DNA from: Shewanella polaris
Lineage (GTDB): Bacteria > Pseudomonadota > Gammaproteobacteria > Enterobacterales > Shewanellaceae
Assembly: GCF_006385555.1 (NCBI RefSeq)
Contig: NZ_CP041036.1
Location: 310,001-374,000, forward strand
Direction of reading: 5' to 3'
Length of the DNA: 64,000 nucleotides
Shown piece by piece: positions 1 to 8,341 of this stretch. A program made the translations under genes and the position numbers. The notes under the pieces were generated by a model, which was not told the DNA's origin, searched no databases, and saw only the letters and a program-made list of their open reading frames with translations. Position 1 is the first letter of the stretch. Every line of letters starts with the position of its first letter.

Positions 1-25
1 GTGTATCCAGCGCTTAGTTTCATTG

Positions 26-403
26 TTAATCCGCTTGGTGTTCAAAAGTACGGCCGGTGTGTTGAGACTGATTGGTTTTAGCTCGAGTAAACATCTCTGC
101 GTAAGGCGCTGTTGTTTCGCGTTGCACATTGGCGTTACTTTGGGAAAAGTGACCTTGTTGAGTCTGTGATTCTCGATGAGTTGAATGGTTATTACCAGAT
201 TGGGCAAAGGCTTTACTTCTCAAGATTTTGTTGCCGAAAAGTTGGAAGGTAATAAAACTTAATAAGCCCAACATCAATAAAAAGGGTAGTAGCACAATGC
301 TGGTGAATGCGATGCTAAAGAGCATAAGTGATGCCAAAATTGGGTTCATAGTCGAGAACCGATTTTTTAAATTGGCAGTGTGGAATGATTGATTAAATTT
401 CAT
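26..403 (-). CDS. Small hydrophobic membrane protein of unknown function
   Basis: I do not recognise this family. The 125-residue protein has a short polar N terminus, one long hydrophobic stretch (about residues 19-55, one long or two short membrane helices) and a polar C-terminal half rich in Q, N, H, S and T. An upstream in-frame ATG exists at 421, but the ATG at 403 is preceded by AGGAG at a spacing of six bases, so it is preferred. The neighbouring gene at 818-1129 has the same layout (M-x-P start of the hydrophobic core, leucine/phenylalanine-rich helix, polar tail), so the two may be diverged paralogues. It has its own upstream region of about 400 bases. Function unknown; inner-membrane location is inferred. 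Confidence 0.6.
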   Translation of the reverse strand: MKFNQSFHTANLKNRFSTMNPILASLMLFSIAFTSIVLLPFLLMLGLLSFITFQLFGNKILRSKAFAQSGNNHSTHRESQTQQGHFSQSNANVQRETTAPYAEMFTRAKTNQSQHTGRTFEHQAD

Positions 404-817
404 AGTAACTCCTGAATGCACTTAGCTTGAAAATGAGTGCCTGAAAAACGTTACCTATACATCAGTAACGATGATTTAAAGAACAGTTTGCAATGATTAG
501 ACATAATATGTCATGTTAAACCTGGTTAATGTTTAAGCTGGGGGGGATAACAATTTATTTTGTTGAGTCTTAACTTTCACCCGTCAATACCTTGCTGATG
601 TTGGCTAAAGTTTTATTTTTAAGAGGTTTATATACCGAGACTAAGTGATTTTTGTGGGTTAGCCATAGATACGGTAAAAAGGTAAATGTCATCTTTACGC
701 TTTGAGGTATTACTTCTCATCCTTTGCTTTAAACGGTTATTCGCCTTTATGAACATCTTTCTATCACGGCAAGCGGCAGTAAGGATAACTAATCAATATA
801 AACCAATAACAGCATTT
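404..817. other. Intergenic region upstream of the first small membrane gene
   Basis: About 400 bases without a convincing gene. It should hold the promoter of the leftward gene ending at 26. A perfect 13-base palindrome, GACATA-A-TATGTC, lies at 500-512, about 97 bases before that gene's start, and is a candidate operator. No tRNA or other structured RNA was recognised. Confidence 0.4.
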
Positions 818-1129
818 TTAATGATTAATTATTCTGCTGGCTTGGCATGAAGTAACTGGTTTATCTTGTTCAATGTAGGGGTGAGTGTGATACCTATCTT
901 TATTTGAGTTAGCTGATAAATAGGGCTCAGTAGGTGCCGAACGATGGGACTTCATGTATTGGCGACTTAAGAGGGTCATGCCAATGAAACCAACCAAAAT
1001 AAACAAGAGTATTAACGGTAACAACAACAGAAAAGCTAATAGGATTGTGACCGCTGTGGTAAATGCAGCGAGTGGGCGCATCTTTCGCAGTCGTTGAATG
1101 AGTTTATGGGTGCTAATTAACCTCAACAT
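818..1129 (-). CDS. Small hydrophobic membrane protein of unknown function
   Basis: A 103-residue protein of no recognised family. Residues about 1-17 are basic, about 18-55 form a very leucine-rich hydrophobic core (one long or two short membrane helices), and the C-terminal 45 residues are polar with several H, Y and S. The start has a strong purine-rich Shine-Dalgarno (GGGGAGAGG directly before ATG). It resembles the 26-403 gene in size, topology and the M-x-P motif opening the core, suggesting a tandem duplication that has diverged. The LysR gene lies upstream on the same strand. Function unknown. Confidence 0.6.
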   Translation of the reverse strand: MLRLISTHKLIQRLRKMRPLAAFTTAVTILLAFLLLLPLILLFILVGFIGMTLLSRQYMKSHRSAPTEPYLSANSNKDRYHTHPYIEQDKPVTSCQASRIINH

Positions 1130-1237
1130 CCTCTCCCCTTAAATGTGGCTAAGCTTACACATTGTCTTATGTGGTTGCTTAATTGCCTTTCAGCATTATT
1201 ATTAAACAGTTTTGAGTAATTAGTTGGCTAAAAGTTC

Positions 1238-1265
1238 ATAAATAGTGAAATTAATCACTATTTAT
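1238..1265. repeat. 11-bp perfect inverted repeat downstream of the LysR gene
   Basis: Arms ATAAATAGTGA (1238-1248) and TCACTATTTAT (1255-1265) around a six-base AATTAA loop, 12 bases after the stop of the leftward LysR gene. It may act as a weak terminator or mRNA-end hairpin, but the stem is AT-rich and no clean U-tract follows on the minus strand. Confidence 0.5.
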
Positions 1266-1277
1266 CCTCTAAAAATT

Positions 1278-2261
1278 TTAACGATCATTTTTAGTAATAC
1301 GATTATTGGCAATGGCTTTTTCGACACTACTGAAAATCATATTGCGAAACCATTTATGTCCTGGTTCTTGATTATTTCTCTCATGCCATAAAAATACATA
1401 AGCCATGGGCATAAACTCAAAAGGCAAAGGAATAGAAACCAGCGAATACAGTTTTTGAGCATGATGTGCAAAGCTCGATGGTAAGGTAAAGATTAAATTT
1501 GTATGGGCGCAAACACTTGCAGCACCATAAAAGTCTGGCACTGTAGTCGCTAAATTACGATGTAATCCTAAGTTTGCGAGGTGATAGTCTAATGCCCACC
1601 AATCATTACCTTCACATCTTACTTGTACATGGGACATATTAAGATAGTGAGTTTGATCCCAATGCCCAGCTTTTACTTTTTGTAAAATAGGGTGGTTTTT
1701 ACGCACCAAGCAAACTTGATGATCGTTAAATAGGACTTGAGATTCAATACCTTCTGGTACTTGGTCAATGTTGCTATCAGTTTGTGGGTGGATGTCCCGA
1801 CCTGCAATGCCAAAATCGATTTGTCCCTGTTGTAAATCTTGCATCGATTTTTCTGTCCAGACATAAGAGTCTAGTTTAATTTGCGGGGCTTGCTGTAACA
1901 AGGGACCGATAAAATAGGGTATTAGTGTTTCATAGGCACTCTCGACCATTGAGAAAGAAAAATGGCGGTTACTGTTTTCTGGATAGAAAATGGGAGGTTG
2001 AGTGAGTTGATATAGATTTTGTAATATTTGCGGTAATTTTTGTCTTAACGCATCTGCATGAGCGGTTGGTTTTAATCCATGTGCTGTACGTTGAAAGAGC
2101 GGGTCGTCTAATGTTTGTCGTAAACGATGAAGGCTTTTACTGACAGCTGATTGGCTAACATGTAACCGATGTGCTGCTCGAGTAACGCTTTGCTCTTCAA
2201 GTAAAACTTGAAGAATTACTAGCAGATTAAGATCGACTCTAGCAAGATTATCTAAATTCAT
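1278..2261 (-). CDS. LysR-family transcriptional regulator
   Basis: DNA-binding transcription factor of 327 residues, a normal length for the family. The N-terminal winged helix-turn-helix is clear: residues about 25-47 contain SVTRAAHRLHVSQSAVSK, followed by the LRQ-LDDPLF signature and GLKPT. The opening RVDLNLLVIL resembles the NodD/NahR/LeuO branch of LysR proteins. Residues about 90-300 form the effector-binding domain. It is transcribed divergently from the Bcr/CflA-type exporter that starts 126 bases away, the usual arrangement for a LysR protein that controls its neighbour, and the shared intergenic region holds a 9-bp inverted repeat. The inducer is unknown; control of the exporter is inferred from context. 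Confidence 0.9.
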   Translation of the reverse strand: MNLDNLARVDLNLLVILQVLLEEQSVTRAAHRLHVSQSAVSKSLHRLRQTLDDPLFQRTAHGLKPTAHADALRQKLPQILQNLYQLTQPPIFYPENSNRHFSFSMVESAYETLIPYFIGPLLQQAPQIKLDSYVWTEKSMQDLQQGQIDFGIAGRDIHPQTDSNIDQVPEGIESQVLFNDHQVCLVRKNHPILQKVKAGHWDQTHYLNMSHVQVRCEGNDWWALDYHLANLGLHRNLATTVPDFYGAASVCAHTNLIFTLPSSFAHHAQKLYSLVSIPLPFEFMPMAYVFLWHERNNQEPGHKWFRNMIFSSVEKAIANNRITKNDR

Positions 2262-2270
2262 GTGATATTC

Positions 2271-2325
2271 TCAAATGGAAATTCACTTCTGATTTTATAT
2301 CATTTCTGTTCATACCTCCATTTGA
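2271..2325. promoter_or_regulatory. Candidate LysR operator between divergent genes
   Basis: A perfect 9-base inverted repeat, TCAAATGGA at 2271-2279 and TCCATTTGA at 2317-2325, lies between the LysR and exporter starts. A further CATTTGA half-site occurs close to the exporter start. Two arms about four and a half helical turns apart would suit a DNA-bending LysR tetramer. Binding is inferred. Confidence 0.45.
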
Positions 2326-2387
2326 CTTATTATAGCGCCCTATTAAGGGTGACCTTTGTGCATTTAACATTTGAGAGATAGAAATAC

Positions 2388-3593
2388 ATGCGTCGTAATT
2401 TATTACCACTATTAATGTTTATGGTGCTGTTAAGCCCATTAGCCATTGATATTTATCTCCCATCTATGCCTGCAATGGCATTGGAATATGGTGTTTCTAA
2501 CGGTGAAGTACAGTCTACTTTAGTGTTGTTTTTGTTTGCTATGGGTGTAGGGCAAATTCTAATTGGCCCATTAGCGGATCGTTTTGGTCGTAGGCCTGTC
2601 GCATTATTTGGGATTGTATTCTATGGCATAAGTAGTTTATTAGGTGCTTATGCGGTTGAATTTGAATGGTTGCAGATTGCCCGTGTTTTTCAAGGGTTGG
2701 CAGCTTGTTCCACTTCTATTGTAGTATTTAGTGCTATTCGTGATTGTTATGATCGTAAACAAAGTGTATCGATGTACAGTTATCTTAATGGTGCCATTTG
2801 TGTTGTTCCTGCCCTCGCACCAACCTTAGGTGGATTGTTAGCCCTGCAATTTGGCTGGCGCTCAACATTTATTTTTATGGCTTTATATGCCGTTTTAGTA
2901 TTGTTTATTGTAGGATTTCGCTTTCCTGAAACCCGCCCCTTAAATACTGACAGTTCAGGGCCTCTATACCGTTGGAACCGCTATAAACCAGTTATTGGCG
3001 ATCCTCATTTTATGTTCTACGCCAGTTGTTGCATGATCGCGATGGCATCGATTTTATGTTACGTGTCTTATGCTCCAGTGTGGATAATTGGACATTTAGG
3101 TGTTTCAGAACTGACCTTTAGTGGCTTATTTGGCCTTAATGCAGCGGTAAATATTGTGGCTTGTTTTGCCGCTCCAGTGTTGATTAAGCGTATTGGGAAT
3201 CGACCTGGTGTGCTGATGGCGTTATCGTTAATGTTGATTGCCGCCATTGTCGAAGCTGCGATGTATTTTGTTGGCCCCCATGAAGGATTAGCTGGCGCGG
3301 TGGCATTTATGGCTCCCATGATGATTTTGTGTGTTGGTTTTGCCATTTTACTCGGCCCAGCAACCAGTATGGCGTTGTCGGCTTTCGGTGAGCGAGCAGG
3401 AACTGCGACGGCAATGTTAGGGTGTATTCAGATGAGTGGCGCGTCAATACTGACGGCATTGATCCAACTAACTGATATACCAGCACCTTATGCGATAGCG
3501 GTTGTTATGGGGGGCTTTAGTGCGATATTTTTGATTATTATGGCAATGAAGCGTTTAAGTCACCTACATCATGAACAACTGCAACATGACTAA
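2388..3593 (+). CDS. Bcr/CflA-family MFS drug efflux transporter
   Basis: Inner-membrane proton-coupled exporter of the major facilitator superfamily, 401 residues with about 12 predicted membrane helices. The N terminus has the Bcr/CflA signature AIDIYLPSMPAM (residues about 19-30), and loop 2-3 carries the MFS motif GPLADRFGRRPV (about 61-72). RVFQGL with the following region, and the conserved APTLGGLL segment, match drug-H+ antiporters of the 12-helix type. It is divergent from a LysR gene that probably regulates it and is followed by an intrinsic terminator, so it appears monocistronic. Substrate cannot be told from sequence; relatives export bicyclomycin, chloramphenicol, florfenicol or sulfonamides. 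Confidence 0.88.
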   Translation: MRRNLLPLLMFMVLLSPLAIDIYLPSMPAMALEYGVSNGEVQSTLVLFLFAMGVGQILIGPLADRFGRRPVALFGIVFYGISSLLGAYAVEFEWLQIARVFQGLAACSTSIVVFSAIRDCYDRKQSVSMYSYLNGAICVVPALAPTLGGLLALQFGWRSTFIFMALYAVLVLFIVGFRFPETRPLNTDSSGPLYRWNRYKPVIGDPHFMFYASCCMIAMASILCYVSYAPVWIIGHLGVSELTFSGLFGLNAAVNIVACFAAPVLIKRIGNRPGVLMALSLMLIAAIVEAAMYFVGPHEGLAGAVAFMAPMMILCVGFAILLGPATSMALSAFGERAGTATAMLGCIQMSGASILTALIQLTDIPAPYAIAVVMGGFSAIFLIIMAMKRLSHLHHEQLQHD

Positions 3594-3622
3594 TTAAACG
3601 ACATTGATTTATGTCACCTTTA

Positions 3623-3660
3623 ACCCGCTGAGTGCTAACCACATTCAGCGGGTCTTTTTT
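3623..3660 (+). terminator. Intrinsic terminator after the Bcr/CflA exporter
   Basis: Perfect 9-bp stem ACCCGCTGA / TCAGCGGGT (3623-3631 and 3645-3653) with a 13-base loop, followed by a T run (3655-3660). Confidence 0.85.
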
Positions 3661-3683
3661 ATTTAAAATCGACGGAAGATTGC

Positions 3684-3689
3684 TATAAT
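3684..3689 (+). promoter_or_regulatory. Extended -10 promoter of the DTW-domain gene
   Basis: TGCTATAAT provides a perfect TATAAT at 3684-3689 with an upstream TG (extended -10). It lies 30 bases before the TTG start, predicting a very short leader. No good -35 is visible, as is normal for extended -10 promoters. Confidence 0.6.
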
Positions 3690-3718
3690 CTAGCGACTTA
3701 CATCAAACGAGCTATTTT

Positions 3719-4330
3719 TTGAAACGCGAATACTGTCAACGCTGTTTATATCCCAAAAACTCCTGCCTTTGTAAGGTAATTAAACCTATGTCCGTGGTCA
3801 CTGAAGTTGTAGTATTACAGCATCCCTCTGAAGTGAAGCATGCTAAAAATACCGTTCGTTTGCTTGCATTGGCCTTGCCTCAAATTCGTATTGTTGTTGG
3901 TGAAAGTCCAGCCGATTTTGTTGATTTACGACGCTATCTAGAAGAGCAAACCAAGCCAGTTTATGTGGTTTATCCAAATGAGCACAGCCAAACAGTGGCC
4001 GAGGCGGGCGCGAGTGAGGCTGCTATTATTATTTTAGTCGATGGTACTTGGCGTAAGGCGTACCGAATGTTACAGCTTAATCCGTGGTTAGGTGATTATC
4101 CGTCGCTTCACCTTGAGGTAGAGGATGAGTCGCAATATATCATTCGTAAAGCGAAACGTAGTGACAGTTTATCAACTTTGGAAGCGGCTGCTCACACGCT
4201 GGTTGCATTAAATCCAAATGTGGATGTTACGCCAATATTTGCAGTGTTTAACGCAATGGTGCAACATAAGTTAACGGCTATGCCTGCTCTGGTACGTGGG
4301 CGGTATAACGTCGATAACATCAAAGGATAG
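3719..4330 (+). CDS. DTW-domain protein, putative tRNA-uridine aminocarboxypropyltransferase
   Basis: Belongs to the DTW family (DTWD/TapT type), whose characterised members transfer the 3-amino-3-carboxypropyl group of SAM to uridines of tRNA (acp3U). The 203-residue protein has the N-terminal zinc cysteines C6-x2-C9 and C16-x-C18, an HPSE motif near 35-38 and the family-defining D-G-T-W at 108-111. It starts at TTG: the next ATG (codon 24) would remove all four cysteines, and the extended -10 promoter lies just upstream, so the TTG start is favoured although the Shine-Dalgarno is weak. The next gene begins five bases after the stop, so the two probably share an mRNA. The HPSE motif differs from the DTEP of E. 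coli YfiP, so I do not assign tapT; the exact tRNA position is not known. Confidence 0.82.
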   Translation: MKREYCQRCLYPKNSCLCKVIKPMSVVTEVVVLQHPSEVKHAKNTVRLLALALPQIRIVVGESPADFVDLRRYLEEQTKPVYVVYPNEHSQTVAEAGASEAAIIILVDGTWRKAYRMLQLNPWLGDYPSLHLEVEDESQYIIRKAKRSDSLSTLEAAAHTLVALNPNVDVTPIFAVFNAMVQHKLTAMPALVRGRYNVDNIKG

Positions 4331-4335
4331 ATAGC

Positions 4336-4722
4336 ATGAAAAATCGGCTGATAAGCTTATTAGTTATACTGGTAACCGCAAGTTCATTCGCATTTGTTAC
4401 CACTGCGGCTGACAAACCACATAAAAAAATGACCTTGGCTGAAAAAGGTGAGCAAGCGCGAATTGAGTCAATTGAACTTGAACAAACACAGTTACAAAAA
4501 GCCCGTGATGCAGCCAAAGCGACCAAGGTGCGTGAGCAAGAGGTGTTAGCAAAGCATCAAGGTAATGACTGGGAAGCGAAGCAACTCGAAAAAGCCCGAT
4601 CCCAATCTGATGAGCGCTTAACTCGTCAGCAAAAGTATTTACAACAGGCGCAAGATGCGGCTAAGCAAACCCACAAAATCCCCAAAGACCCCAAAACGAT
4701 AGAACCCGTTTTATCAGAATAG
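4336..4722 (+). CDS. Small exported coiled-coil protein, unknown function
   Basis: A 128-residue protein with a clear signal peptide (MKNRLISLLVILVTASSFAFV..., cleavage near residue 24 at T-T-A-A). The mature part is highly charged (K, E, Q, A) and predicted to be helical or coiled-coil. It contains an internal near-repeat, LQKARDAAK and LQQAQDAAK, about 35 residues apart. It starts five bases after the DTW gene stop and is probably co-transcribed with it. I do not recognise the family; a periplasmic location is inferred from the signal peptide and the absence of other membrane segments. Confidence 0.65.
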   Translation: MKNRLISLLVILVTASSFAFVTTAADKPHKKMTLAEKGEQARIESIELEQTQLQKARDAAKATKVREQEVLAKHQGNDWEAKQLEKARSQSDERLTRQQKYLQQAQDAAKQTHKIPKDPKTIEPVLSE

Positions 4723-4754
4723 ACTCAGTATTTATATCACTTTTTAACTCGCCT

Positions 4755-5438
4755 ATGTCGGAGTCTCATTTGTCATCTTGTCCTTTATGTCATTATGAAA
4801 CAGTTGCTTTTCATCAAGATAAAAAACGTCCTTATGTTCGCTGTCCGCAGTGTTTGCTAGTGTCAGTCCCATCAGCATTTTATTTAGATAAAATAGCTGA
4901 AAAAGCCCATTATGATTGCCACAATAATGATGTTGCCGATGCTGGTTATCAACATTTTTTATCTCGCACGTTAACCCCGTTATTAGCTCAGCTTACCCCT
5001 AACGCAAAAGGATTAGATTTTGGTTGTGGCGAAGGTGCAGTGCTAAGCAAAATGGCGGCTAAGCAAGGGATTAGCGTAGCCAATTATGATTTGTTTTATC
5101 ACTTAACTCCTCAGGTACTCACCCAACAATATGATTTTGTCTGTTTAACCGAGGTGATAGAGCATATTGCCGATGCGCAGTCGTTAGTGGAGCAATTAAG
5201 CCAATTATTGTTACCTGGTGGCATATTGGCGGTGATGACCAAAAGAGTACCTTGCGTAGATACATTTGCAAATTGGTCTTATAAAATTGACCCCACTCAC
5301 ATCAATTTTTATGCGATAGAAACCTTTGAATGGATTGCATTACAACAAGGTTGGCAGCTTGAGGTTATCGACAGTGACGTGGTGTTTTTTCATGTCCCGT
5401 TCTCGAGTGAACAGCTGAGTGAATCGCCGAGTAAATAA
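4755..5438 (+). CDS. Class I SAM-dependent methyltransferase with N-terminal zinc ribbon
   Basis: A 227-residue cytosolic methyltransferase. The N terminus carries a C-x2-C...C-x2-C pair (C9/C12 and C30/C33), which should bind zinc, as often seen in front of Methyltransf_11/23-type domains. SAM-binding motif I is L-D-F-G-C-G-E-G (87-94), and the post-motif TEVIEHI (132-138) resembles the acid-base segment of UbiG-like enzymes. Substrate unknown. The reading frame ends inside a 12-bp degenerate tandem repeat, so the last residues (SSEQLSESPSK) look recently altered. It stands 32 bases after the preceding gene and could be the last gene of that operon. It is 29 kb from the aryl polyene operon and is not assigned to it. 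Confidence 0.75.
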   Translation: MSESHLSSCPLCHYETVAFHQDKKRPYVRCPQCLLVSVPSAFYLDKIAEKAHYDCHNNDVADAGYQHFLSRTLTPLLAQLTPNAKGLDFGCGEGAVLSKMAAKQGISVANYDLFYHLTPQVLTQQYDFVCLTEVIEHIADAQSLVEQLSQLLLPGGILAVMTKRVPCVDTFANWSYKIDPTHINFYAIETFEWIALQQGWQLEVIDSDVVFFHVPFSSEQLSESPSK

Positions 5439-5486
5439 CTGAGTAAATAACGGTGTAAATAGCCAAGTGAAAAGTTGAGTTAATGC
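5403..5486 (+). repeat. Degenerate 12-bp tandem repeat spanning a stop codon
   Basis: Seven consecutive 12-base units with the approximate consensus CTGAGTAAATAA, starting at 5403, 5415, 5427, 5439, 5451, 5463 and 5475. The first three encode the C-terminal residues of the methyltransferase. The third unit supplies its stop codon (TAA at 5436-5438) and the rest lie downstream. Confidence 0.7.
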
Positions 5487-5632
5487 TTGATCAATTAGCT
5501 GCTAGTTCAATCTACATGTCGTGTGTTAATAAATAGATACAATTGACTTGTTATCAAATCATTAAAATATTTAACAATCGCATCATTTCAAGGTAGTTTT
5601 GTTGTACTGATAACAATAAAACCGGAATCAAT

Positions 5633-6940
5633 ATGCGTCTAACATCTCTTGCTTTGCTGCTTACAAGCGTCTTTGCTTCTAGCGTTTACAGTACATCCAC
5701 CGTGGCTAGTGTGCCCAATGCTGCAGAGTTAACCGCTCAAGTCGAAAGTAAAGTGATTACATGGCGTCGAGATTTACATCAGCATCCCGAGTTATCTAAT
5801 CGAGAGTTTCGCACCAGTAAAGTGATTGAAAAACACCTCAAATCACTAGGGCTCGAAGTGCAAACTGGTATTGCCCATACAGGTGTAGTGGCAATACTTA
5901 AAGGTGGTAAGCCTGGACCATTAATTGGTTTACGTGCCGACATGGATGCACTACCAGTCACGGAAGTGGTTGATTTACCTTTTGCCTCTAAAGCCACTGA
6001 TACTTATCGAAATCAAACTGTAGGAGTCATGCATGCCTGCGGTCATGACACTCATGTGGCCATGTTGATGGGGGTTGCTGAAAACTTAGTAAAAGTAAAA
6101 GACAGCTTGGCAGGTGATGTGATGTTTATTTTCCAACCTGCTGAAGAAGGAGCTCCAGAAGGCGAAGAAGGCGGCGCAGAGTTAATGCTTAAGCAGGGCT
6201 TGTTTGCTAAGCGTAAGCCTGATCAAGTGTTTGGTATGCATGTTACATCAAGCATGCCATCGGGTATGATTGGTTTACGTTCAGGCCCCGCTATGGCGAG
6301 TGAAGATTCATTTACCATTAAAGTGCTAGGCAGACAAACCCATGGCTCACGTCCTTGGGGCGGAGTTGATCCTATTGTGGCATCAGCGCAAATTATTAAC
6401 AGTGTACAAACTATTATTAGTCGCCAGGTAGATATTACTAAAGCGCCTGCAGTGGTCAGCTTTGGGGCCATTAATGGCGGTATTCGTTCGAACATTATTC
6501 CTGACGAAGTGGAGTTAATCGGTACTATCCGTACATTTGATCAAGATATGCGCGCAGAAATTAAAGTCAAATTGGCTGAAATTGCCACCAATGCGGCTAA
6601 AACGCTTGGTGCCACAGCGACAACTGAGATCCAACCTGGTTATCCTGTCACGGTTAATAATCCTGAGTTAGTCAGTAAAATGCGTCCTGTTATTGCTTCT
6701 GTGGTGGGTGATAACATGTTAATTGAGCCTGGACTTATCACTGGCGCAGAAGACTTCTCTTACTATGCACTTGAAACGCCAGGTATGTTCTTTTTCTTAG
6801 GCGTGACGCCAGCAGACCAAGATCCAAGTCAGGTTGCCAGTAATCATTCACCGGCATTTTATGTAGACGAAAGTGCGCTAAAAGTGGGTGTGCAAACCAT
6901 GACACAAGTTGCCTTAACCGCATTAAGTGCAGCACAATAA
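5633..6940 (+). CDS. Exported M20-family amidohydrolase/peptidase
   Basis: Zinc-dependent hydrolase of 435 residues from the M20D group (N-acyl amino acid or hippurate hydrolase, IAA-amino acid hydrolase, aminoacylase). A signal peptide is present (residues about 1-26), placing it in the periplasm or outside the cell. Characteristic motifs are DLHQHPELS (47-55), GLRADMDALP (99-108), MHACGHDTH with metal ligands C136 and H138 (133-141), and PAEEG with the catalytic glutamate at 171-172. H203 in GMH and the NHSPAF segment near the C terminus complete the metal site. It lies upstream of two M16 metallopeptidase genes on the same strand (72-base gap), so the three may be an exported peptide-degradation set. 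The true substrate is unknown. Confidence 0.85.
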   Translation: MRLTSLALLLTSVFASSVYSTSTVASVPNAAELTAQVESKVITWRRDLHQHPELSNREFRTSKVIEKHLKSLGLEVQTGIAHTGVVAILKGGKPGPLIGLRADMDALPVTEVVDLPFASKATDTYRNQTVGVMHACGHDTHVAMLMGVAENLVKVKDSLAGDVMFIFQPAEEGAPEGEEGGAELMLKQGLFAKRKPDQVFGMHVTSSMPSGMIGLRSGPAMASEDSFTIKVLGRQTHGSRPWGGVDPIVASAQIINSVQTIISRQVDITKAPAVVSFGAINGGIRSNIIPDEVELIGTIRTFDQDMRAEIKVKLAEIATNAAKTLGATATTEIQPGYPVTVNNPELVSKMRPVIASVVGDNMLIEPGLITGAEDFSYYALETPGMFFFLGVTPADQDPSQVASNHSPAFYVDESALKVGVQTMTQVALTALSAAQ

Positions 6941-7012
6941 CCCTATTTTAATAACCCATTTTTTATAAACCATTTTTATAAACCATAGTACAAGAGCTCA
7001 AAGGAGCTAGAT

Positions 7013-8341
7013 ATGACACGCAAGATAATAGCGTTGTTGATGACCATAGGCCTATTAAGTGCGCCTACGGTGTCAGCGACACAAGCTGAAGACATTAATA
7101 GTTTTACCTTAGATAATGGCATGAAGATTATGGTATTGGAGGATAGCTCTATTCCTAATGCCAATATGTATATTTTTTGGAAAGTCGGTTCGCGAAATGA
7201 AGTGCCTGGAATTACGGGGATTTCACACTTTTTTGAACACATGATGTTCAATGGTTCTAAAAAGTTTGGTCCGAAAATGTTTGACCGGACGATGGAAGCC
7301 GCTGGTGGCGCCAACAATGCTTATACTACTGAAGATATGACAGTGTATACCGATTGGTTTCCAGCAAATGGCTTAAAAACAATTTTCGATTTAGAAGCCG
7401 ATCGTATCGCCAATTTAGACATCAATCCTGTGATGGTTGAAAGCGAACGTGGCGTGGTGCAGTCAGAACGTACCACTGGGCTTGAAAACTCTAACTGGCG
7501 CACTATTCAAGAAGCGCTTAAAAGTGTTGCCTTTGCAGCACATCCATACAGCTGGTCTGTGATTGGTTATGAGTCGGATATTGCGGCTTGGACCTTAGAA
7601 GATTTACAGCAATATCATAAAACCTATTATGCCCCTAACAATGCGCTAGTGGTGATTACCGGTGATGTGAAGTTAGCAGAAGTGAAAGCGCTAGCTAACC
7701 AGTATTTTGCACCTATTCCTGCTCAAGCTCCGCCAAAAGCGGTACGTACGATAGAACCAGAGCAAAAAGGTGAACGCCGGGTATTTGTTAAAAAAGAGTC
7801 GGTGAGCACACCTAACATTATGCTGGCTTACCATGTGCCTGCAACGAGTCACGCTGACTACTATGCATTGGATTTATTGGCGTCGATGTTAAGTGAAGGC
7901 AATAGTTCGCGTTTTTATCAGGCATTGGTCGACAAGCAATTAGCCGTTGCGGCTGAAACCTACATGCCGATGTCGTTCGACCCTAATTTGTTTTATGTTT
8001 TAGGTGTGGCGAATGCAGGTGTGAGTGCAGAAACCTTAGAACAAGCCTTAATTGAACAAATCAATCTTATTGCTACTCAAGGAGTCACTCAGCAAGAACT
8101 TGAAAAAGTGAAAAATATTAAGCTAATGGATTTTTATAGAACCATGGAAACCATTAACGGTAAAGCCAATACCTTAGGGACTTATGAGCTGTATTTTGGC
8201 GACTATACAAAACTCTTCAATGCCCCTGAAGCCTATAACCAAGTCACACCGGCTGACATTCAACGTGTGGCACAAACCTACTTAATAAAAGCGAATCGGA
8301 CTGTCGGTGTGCTCGCTGCTACTGAGGAGTCTGACAAATGA
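7013..8341 (+). CDS. M16-family zinc metallopeptidase, catalytic subunit
   Basis: Insulinase/pitrilysin-type peptidase of 442 residues with a signal peptide (about 1-25) and the inverted zinc motif H72-F-F-E75-H76. The third ligand is probably E152 in VVQSER, at the expected distance. The Peptidase_M16 N-terminal domain is followed by a C-terminal M16_C domain (about 190-370). The ATG overlaps a good AGGAG-type Shine-Dalgarno. The stop overlaps the start of the next gene by four bases (ATGA), so the two are translated together. Such pairs of one active and one inactive half form periplasmic heterodimers in other proteobacteria. Substrate unknown; presumably small peptides or signal peptides in the periplasm. 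Confidence 0.88.
   Translation: MTRKIIALLMTIGLLSAPTVSATQAEDINSFTLDNGMKIMVLEDSSIPNANMYIFWKVGSRNEVPGITGISHFFEHMMFNGSKKFGPKMFDRTMEAAGGANNAYTTEDMTVYTDWFPANGLKTIFDLEADRIANLDINPVMVESERGVVQSERTTGLENSNWRTIQEALKSVAFAAHPYSWSVIGYESDIAAWTLEDLQQYHKTYYAPNNALVVITGDVKLAEVKALANQYFAPIPAQAPPKAVRTIEPEQKGERRVFVKKESVSTPNIMLAYHVPATSHADYYALDLLASMLSEGNSSRFYQALVDKQLAVAAETYMPMSFDPNLFYVLGVANAGVSAETLEQALIEQINLIATQGVTQQELEKVKNIKLMDFYRTMETINGKANTLGTYELYFGDYTKLFNAPEAYNQVTPADIQRVAQTYLIKANRTVGVLAATEESDK

Noticed and set aside
540..556. A GGGGGGATAACAATTT string resembling a lac operator or cloning-vector sequence
   Set aside because: It is an isolated half-match in AT-rich intergenic DNA without other vector or lac features; chance is more likely.
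4755..5438. The methyltransferase as the missing head-group methyltransferase of the aryl polyene pathway
   Set aside because: It is about 29 kb away in another transcription unit with a zinc-ribbon N terminus; nothing links it to the operon.
5403..5486. Repeat array as a CRISPR
   Set aside because: Units are 12 bases, contiguous, without spacers, and part of a coding region.
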